A stretch of DNA of 64,000 nt from Hwangdonia seohaensis (GTDB lineage: Bacteria > Bacteroidota > Bacteroidia > Flavobacteriales > Flavobacteriaceae). Of the stretch, positions 59,278-64,000 are shown piece after piece. The position numbers and the translations under genes are program-made. A model generated the notes under the pieces. That model saw only the letters and a program-made list of their open reading frames with translations, made no database searches and was not told the origin of the DNA. Within the stretch, counting starts at the first letter, position 1; each line of letters opens with the position of its first letter. The stretch is from contig NZ_JAVSCK010000001.1 in assembly GCF_031932625.1 (NCBI RefSeq), positions 186,001 through 250,000 on the forward strand, written 5' to 3'.

Positions 59278-61701
59278 ATGGTATTATTCATCCTAAAATC
59301 CAGTGCCTGTTTAGCTGTTTTTATGCTGTTTTACAAGTTGTTTCTTGAAAAAGAAAGCGTGCATCATTTTAAACGTTTTTATCTTTTGGGTGCTTTGTTG
59401 GTTTCCATGGTTATTCCGTTTATTACCTTTACAGAATATGTTCAAGTTGAACCCGTTCAAGAATTTATGCCGTTTCAACCCATAGCATTTACCGATGCTG
59501 TTGTTGAAAAAAACACGACATGGCAAGAGTATATTCCAAACATTTTATGGAGTATTTATGTTTTAGGAGTCATTATATTTTCAATTCGGTTCTTAAAAAA
59601 TCTATTTCAATTATTCCAAAAAATAAAAACCAATCCCAAATTTAAAAATCAAAATTTCATTAATGTTTTATTGGTCGATTTAGTACATCCGCATACCTTT
59701 TTTAATTACATCTTTTTAAATAAAAACAAATACGAGTACAATCGTATTCCAAAGGAAGTTTTATGGCACGAGCAAACGCACGCCAAACAAAAACACGCTT
59801 TGGATATTTTATGTATTGAACTGCTCCATATTATATTTTGGTTTAATCCGTTGCTTTATTATATAAAAAAGGACATCAAACTCAATCATGAGTTTTTAGC
59901 AGATCAGGCCGTTTTAAAACAGGGTATCGACACTAAAAATTATCAACAGTTATTGCTCGCATACTCATCTCCCAATAACTATCGGAATGCTAGAACTAAT
60001 CAGCTAGCAAATGCCATCAATTATTCATTAATCAAAAAACGATTTACAGTTATGAAAACACAAACATCAAAAAAAGCCTTTTGGTTTAAAGGATTACTTA
60101 TTTTGCCCATTCTCGCTATTTTAATTTATGGTTTCAGCAAAAAAGAAATTGTTGAAAAAGAAGTAGCTTCATTTGAAACCTTAACGACCCAGGAAACCAA
60201 AAAAGGTGCTACCGAAGCTATGATAACGGAATACCGAGCGTTTATTACCGAATTTGAAAAAACAAATACTGTTTGGGCACCTAAATTAAATAGAGCTATT
60301 GCCATTTATGATTTAATGACGGACGAACAACGCGCAACCGTTAAAAAATATCCAGAATCGCCGCTTGCTAATTTGGCCACGATAAAATCAAAAATCCCAA
60401 CCGAAGCCTTATTCAATTCATGGAAAAACAAAACAGAATTTGCCATTTGGATTGATAGCAAACATGTACCCAATGAAACTTTAAACAATTACAAAGCTTC
60501 AGATTTTAAATATTACACCAGCAGTTTTGTATATAATAATGCTAGAAGCGAAAAATTCCCTCAACCCTATCAAAATCATTTATACACAAAAAAAGGTTTT
60601 GAAGCATCTTATTTAAAAAAGAATGTAGCTCATTATAACAGTCTGAAAAACGACTATTTAAAAGCTGAAAAAGAATTTATAAATTCTGGCAAGAAGGATG
60701 ATTCTGAATTACGGATTTTAAAGGTTAGATTGAATAAAGCTTACAATAAACTTTCTAATGCTGAGATTAAGAAATATGGTGTTAAAGAGGTAACCCCACA
60801 AAAGCAATCATCTGTTTATCAACAACAAGCAACTCCAAAACAAATTGCCGAATACAACAAGCTAGCAAAACACATGAGCAAACAGATAAAAAACAAAGGC
60901 ACCATCAAGCTCCAACAAGTAAAAAGGCTCAAACATCTTTTTAGCTTAATGAGTGATAGCCAAAAAGAACAAGCAGAACCTTACCCAGATTTATCTTTGT
61001 TACCACCACCTCCCCCACCAGCTCCAAAACCCGCGAAAGCAGAAAATGCCGAAGTCCCAGTGGCTCCACCACACGCTCCAAAGCCTCCAAAATCGGAAAA
61101 AGCAAGAGAAATTACCGAGGTTCCGCCACCGCCTCCTCCAGTAATGAAAACTGCGGATGACAATATGAGCAATCATTCTAAAGAATTACAAAAAGCATGG
61201 AAAGCATTTAAAACAGAAGGCGATAAATATGGAAATGCTGTAAATAATTATTTAAAAAATAAAGAAGGCACAATAAGTGCATTAAAAGAACAATATAAAG
61301 AAGTTATGAAACTTTACAATGCCTACCATGACATTGCAAAAAAGGAAAAGGCACATACGGTACCGCCACCGCCGCCTACAATGGACTCAATTTCTACTTA
61401 CAATAGCCTAGCGCTAAGAACCAAATTTATTCCTACAAATAGAGAAAATAACATGTTGCGTTTAAGGTTACTTTATAATAAAATGTCCGATTTAAAAAAA
61501 ACCAAAGTTGAATCCCCAAGCAGCATCGACAATTATATCTTACGGTTAAATAGTTTAACAGAAGAACAAACTAAAAAAATCTACGAACATTTAAACAGTA
61601 TAAATAAAAAAGCTAAATCTGAAGGTAGAAGATTTTATTCGGCAAAAGAATACAAAAAATTAGAAAAACTTTACTCAAGTTTTCTAACGGAAAGAAATTA
61701 A
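59278..61701 (+). CDS. BlaR1/MecR1-like M56 peptidase with long extracytoplasmic tail
   Basis: This 807-residue protein has N-terminal membrane helices (about 3-120), the M56 zinc site in LWHEQTHAKQ (HExxH, around residue 162), further helices with LHIIFWFNPLLYYI, and one more helix (about 264-281). A long extracytoplasmic part follows without a penicillin-binding domain, having Ser/Lys/Glu-rich stretches and Pro-runs (LPPPPPPAPKPAK, PPPPPPVMK, VPPPPPT). It is likely a membrane sensor-protease that cleaves the BlaI-type repressor; the signal is unknown but could be cell-envelope stress. Confidence 0.9.
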   Translation: MVLFILKSSACLAVFMLFYKLFLEKESVHHFKRFYLLGALLVSMVIPFITFTEYVQVEPVQEFMPFQPIAFTDAVVEKNTTWQEYIPNILWSIYVLGVIIFSIRFLKNLFQLFQKIKTNPKFKNQNFINVLLVDLVHPHTFFNYIFLNKNKYEYNRIPKEVLWHEQTHAKQKHALDILCIELLHIIFWFNPLLYYIKKDIKLNHEFLADQAVLKQGIDTKNYQQLLLAYSSPNNYRNARTNQLANAINYSLIKKRFTVMKTQTSKKAFWFKGLLILPILAILIYGFSKKEIVEKEVASFETLTTQETKKGATEAMITEYRAFITEFEKTNTVWAPKLNRAIAIYDLMTDEQRATVKKYPESPLANLATIKSKIPTEALFNSWKNKTEFAIWIDSKHVPNETLNNYKASDFKYYTSSFVYNNARSEKFPQPYQNHLYTKKGFEASYLKKNVAHYNSLKNDYLKAEKEFINSGKKDDSELRILKVRLNKAYNKLSNAEIKKYGVKEVTPQKQSSVYQQQATPKQIAEYNKLAKHMSKQIKNKGTIKLQQVKRLKHLFSLMSDSQKEQAEPYPDLSLLPPPPPPAPKPAKAENAEVPVAPPHAPKPPKSEKAREITEVPPPPPPVMKTADDNMSNHSKELQKAWKAFKTEGDKYGNAVNNYLKNKEGTISALKEQYKEVMKLYNAYHDIAKKEKAHTVPPPPPTMDSISTYNSLALRTKFIPTNRENNMLRLRLLYNKMSDLKKTKVESPSSIDNYILRLNSLTEEQTKKIYEHLNSINKKAKSEGRRFYSAKEYKKLEKLYSSFLTERN

Positions 61702-61740
61702 GATTAACCAATAGGTTAATCAAAACAAATAAACACTAGA

Positions 61741-61774
61741 CCTGTTAGTTTATAAATCTAACAGGCTTTTTTTG
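61741..61774 (+). terminator. Terminator of the BlaI-M56 operon
   Basis: The stem CCTGTTAG / CTAACAGG (61741-61748 and 61758-61765) has a 9-base loop and is followed by a run of T. Confidence 0.82.
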
Positions 61775-61841
61775 TTAAAACATGTAACAAAACCATACTT
61801 TTTGCGTTCTAATAAGCATCAATCAAAAAATCAATCAAATC

Positions 61842-62942
61842 ATGTTAAAGCGCTTTTTTATTATCTGCTCGGGCAGCGATACCGATATTTTAAATTCCTG
61901 TTCGGTTGGCGAACAAAACAAATACGCCGGCATTGGCGCTACCGTTTTTTTTACAGCCGTTATGGCGTTTATTGCGGGCAGTTATGCACTTTACACGGTT
62001 TTCGACAACCTTTATACAGCCGTTTTCTTTGGCATCATTTGGGGCTTGCTCATTTTTAATTTAGACCGTTATATTGTTTCAACCATTAAAAAAACCGGAA
62101 ATGTTATCGATGAAATTATTCAAGCTTCACCCAGAATTATTTTGGCCATTATTATAGCCATTGTGATTGCAAAACCTTTAGAATTAAAAATTTTCGAAAA
62201 AGAAATCAATCAAGTGCTATTGGAACAAAAAAACGAACTCACTTTAGCAAATCAAAATCAAATAGCACAACTATTCACGCCAAATATCGCAGCACTCCAA
62301 AGCGACATAACAAGTTTACAGCAGCAAATAGACACCAAAGAAGCCGAGGTTAATGCGCTTTACGACACGTATATTACCGAGGCCGAAGGAACAGCAGGCA
62401 CCAAACTATTGGGCAAAGGGCCGGTTTATAAAGAGAAGCGGGAAAAACACGATGCTTTATTAGCGGAATTACAACAGTTAAAAACCGAGAACAAAGCCAA
62501 AATTGCCAACATTGAAAATGAAATTGCCACACTTAAGGGTACTTATGAAACACAGGTTGCAAGCACCCAACCCATAATTAGCAATTTTGATGGTTTAATG
62601 GCGAGCGTCAACGCTTTAGGCGAGCTGCCTTGGCTGCCCTCTTTTTTTATATTCCTATTGTTTTTAGCTATTGAAACCTCACCTATTTTCGCAAAGCTGT
62701 TATCGCCAAAAGGGGCTTACGATTTTAAACTTGAAGACCAGGAAACCGCCATAAAAACCACAGTGCTTCAAAATAAAAACCAACGCGAAACCTTGTTGAA
62801 AACAGATTCTACGATTAATGATCGTATTTATACAGATTTAGAAAATGAGGAAGAATTATACACTTACAAGCTCAAAAAAGCGAGAGAACTTATGCAGCTT
62901 CAAGCCGATGCTTTTATTAAGCATCAAAAAAATGCGCTATGA
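61842..62942 (+). CDS. DUF4407 membrane protein
   Basis: This 366-residue protein has helices at about 30-48, 53-75 and 93-115, a long coiled-coil region (about 125-245, e.g. LQSDITSLQQQIDTKEAEVN), and another helix near 265-282 (LPSFFIFLLFLAIETSP). The pattern matches DUF4407, a family without known function. The start is the ATG at 61842. It ends 3 bases from the converging STAS gene. Confidence 0.85.
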   Translation: MLKRFFIICSGSDTDILNSCSVGEQNKYAGIGATVFFTAVMAFIAGSYALYTVFDNLYTAVFFGIIWGLLIFNLDRYIVSTIKKTGNVIDEIIQASPRIILAIIIAIVIAKPLELKIFEKEINQVLLEQKNELTLANQNQIAQLFTPNIAALQSDITSLQQQIDTKEAEVNALYDTYITEAEGTAGTKLLGKGPVYKEKREKHDALLAELQQLKTENKAKIANIENEIATLKGTYETQVASTQPIISNFDGLMASVNALGELPWLPSFFIFLLFLAIETSPIFAKLLSPKGAYDFKLEDQETAIKTTVLQNKNQRETLLKTDSTINDRIYTDLENEEELYTYKLKKARELMQLQADAFIKHQKNAL

Positions 62943-62945
62943 CAA

Positions 62946-63233
62946 CTATGCTGCGGTATCTGGAGCGTCCGATTTAAAATGCTCGTATAAATCCTTGCAA
63001 CCCAAACCAATAATCGACATTTTCTTGTTTTTGGATAAGGCTTGGTAATGCAATTGCGCCAAAGCATCAACACCGTATTTATCCATCCATTCAATCTTTT
63101 CAATACTAATAGTAAGGGCGTCTACGCGTTCAAAAACATTATCAAACGCACTTTTAAACACATTTAAGTTGCGTTTATTAAGAATGCCTTTCATTTTAAA
63201 AAAGTTGTTGTAGCTTGTAATTTCCAATTCCAT
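62946..63233 (-). CDS. STAS-domain-like protein
   Basis: This 95-residue protein has an STAS-like pattern: FKSAFDNVFERVDALTISIEKIEWMDKYGVDALAQLHYQALSKNKKMSIIGLG. In SpoIIAA-type proteins a Ser/Thr at the conserved D-S site is phosphorylated; here the equivalent segment reads MDKYGVDAL and lacks the Ser, so phosphorylation control is doubtful. It may be an anti-sigma antagonist homologue or a degenerate STAS partner. Confidence 0.7.
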   Translation of the reverse strand: MELEITSYNNFFKMKGILNKRNLNVFKSAFDNVFERVDALTISIEKIEWMDKYGVDALAQLHYQALSKNKKMSIIGLGCKDLYEHFKSDAPDTAA

Positions 63234-63447
63234 AACTAAGTTGTTTTAAGTAGTTAAACAATAAATCTGAGGGAGACTAATTAACTGATTATCAAATAAA
63301 AGTATATAACTTTAAACGGAATTGCAGTATTTAATCGATGAATAGATTTCAACTTTAGATAAAAATATAATAAATGTCAAAATAATCGACGAGCAACCAC
63401 TTTTAAAATAAGATTTTGCTATTTTTACTCTTATAAAAAACACTTTT

Positions 63448-63879
63448 ATGAAACATATTATATTATTGTTATGCCTAGTTTCATTTTTGAATGGCACTGC
63501 ACAAGTAACAGAAGATGAAGACAAAAAAAGCATTGAAAAAGTTTTAAAAAAGCAAAGAATTGCCTGGTCTAAAAATAATATCGAGGAGTTTATGGAGGGC
63601 TATTGGAAAAGCGATTCGCTTAAATTCTATGGCAAAAACGGTGTAACTTATGGCTGGTACGATACTTTAGATCGCTATAAAAAAGCCTATCCAACCGAAG
63701 ACCACACCGGCAAATTAAGTTTTAAATTAAACGATATTTCTAAAATAAACGACGGCGCATATTTTGTTTTGGGCGAATATCATTTAAAGCGAAACGTTGG
63801 AAACGCTACCGGGATTTTTATGGTAATATTTAAAAAAATCAATGGGGAATGGAAAATTATTGCCGATACATCGAGTTAA
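63448..63879 (+). CDS. Secreted NTF2-like protein (DUF4440-type)
   Basis: This 143-residue protein has a signal peptide (MKHIILLLCLVSFLNGTAQ) followed by an NTF2-like domain: IEKVLKKQRIAWSKNNIEEFMEGYWKSDSLKFYG then GWYDTLDRYKKAYPTEDHTG and a final GEWKIIADTSS. Function unknown. It resembles the other NTF2-fold proteins in the window in fold only. Confidence 0.82.
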   Translation: MKHIILLLCLVSFLNGTAQVTEDEDKKSIEKVLKKQRIAWSKNNIEEFMEGYWKSDSLKFYGKNGVTYGWYDTLDRYKKAYPTEDHTGKLSFKLNDISKINDGAYFVLGEYHLKRNVGNATGIFMVIFKKINGEWKIIADTSS

Positions 63880-63882
63880 ATT

Positions 63883-64000
63883 ATGCACCCAATAGTTAGA
63901 AAAGCGACTTTAAAAGATGTCCCTCTTTTATTAGAGTTTGAACAAGGTGTTATTGAAGCCGAAAGACCTTTTGACCCCACCATAAAAACTGATCATATTA
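63883..64000 (+). CDS. GNAT-family acetyltransferase, N-terminal part (cut by window edge)
   Basis: The 39 visible codons begin MHPIVRKATLKDVPLLLEFE, the usual first strand and helix of a GNAT domain (xxRKATxxDxxxLxxFE). It starts 3 bases after the preceding stop and is probably co-transcribed. The acetyl-CoA motif lies outside the window. Confidence 0.7.
   Translation, partial: MHPIVRKATLKDVPLLLEFEQGVIEAERPFDPTIKTDHI

Noticed and set aside
1..64000. CRISPR arrays, prophage genes, transposases, rRNA operons
   Set aside because: None was seen on either strand; the repeats found are short inverted-repeat elements without coding capacity.

Overview
The window looks like the chromosome of a marine- or soil-type Flavobacteriaceae member (phylum Bacteroidota). 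The evidence is AT-rich DNA, several promoter -7 elements of the Bacteroidota form TAnnTTTG (for example before positions 14012, 24055, 56352 and 58909), few Shine-Dalgarno sequences, a propeller-type hybrid sensor (Reg_prop + Y_Y_Y), tandem META lipoproteins, and a BlaI/M56 pair. The genus cannot be named from sequence reading alone. There are no rRNAs, CRISPR arrays or complete insertion sequences; one tRNA-Leu(UAG) is present.

Layout. 1-237: N-terminus of NhaA. 613-6514 (minus): complete urease operon ureA-B-C-E-F-G-D plus a UreH-like nickel permease. 6746-13616 (minus): a DMT exporter, then a stress cluster (META lipoprotein, SDR, Zn-type alcohol dehydrogenase, Dps, HPF-like ribosome factor, universal stress protein, HdeD-like protein, GNAT) behind one promoter that carries a 26-bp palindrome. 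Two decayed SDR tails lie in this stretch. 14012-17953 (plus): membrane-anchored glutamate-synthase-like flavoprotein and a FUSC protein without an ATG start. 18086-23902 (minus): DsbD and an SDR/SnoaL/RidA group. 24055-27857 (plus): divergent propeller histidine kinase and LuxR-type regulator. 27889-33335 (minus): MscS channel and a second stress group (Usp-TPR fusion, second Dps, GreB-like factor, quinone-reductase-like MDR, GlcG/HbpS-like protein). 33709-36566 (minus): a HisKA_2 kinase flanked by an AraC regulator and a broken copy of an AraC tail. 36722-44731 (minus): cardiolipin synthase, cation/proton antiporter, MgtE, an ArsC-fold protein lacking its cysteine, and aconitase A. 45150-51883 (plus): catalase, NTF2-like protein, DsbA-like protein, pirin, cytosine-deaminase-like amidohydrolase and an MFS permease. 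52008-54347 (minus): patatin/BamA-type lipase. 54847-64000: baeRF protein, tRNA-Leu, M20 dipeptidase, EamA transporter, BlaI-M56 signalling pair with clear operators, DUF4407 membrane protein, STAS protein, a secreted NTF2-like protein and the start of a GNAT gene.

Themes. Much of the window serves nitrogen acquisition (urease, cytosine deaminase), oxidative and general stress (two Dps, two Usp, catalase, pirin, DsbA/DsbD) and ion homeostasis (NhaA, CPA-type antiporter, MgtE, MscS). No wholly new multi-gene system is obvious. The most distinctive signals are the palindrome over the stress-cluster promoter, the BlaI-type operators sitting exactly on the -33 and -7 elements, a urease alpha subunit with Ala in place of the flap Cys, an inverted-repeat element with 13-bp direct flanks, and several gene-end remnants (two SDR, one AraC, one possible M16 peptidase).
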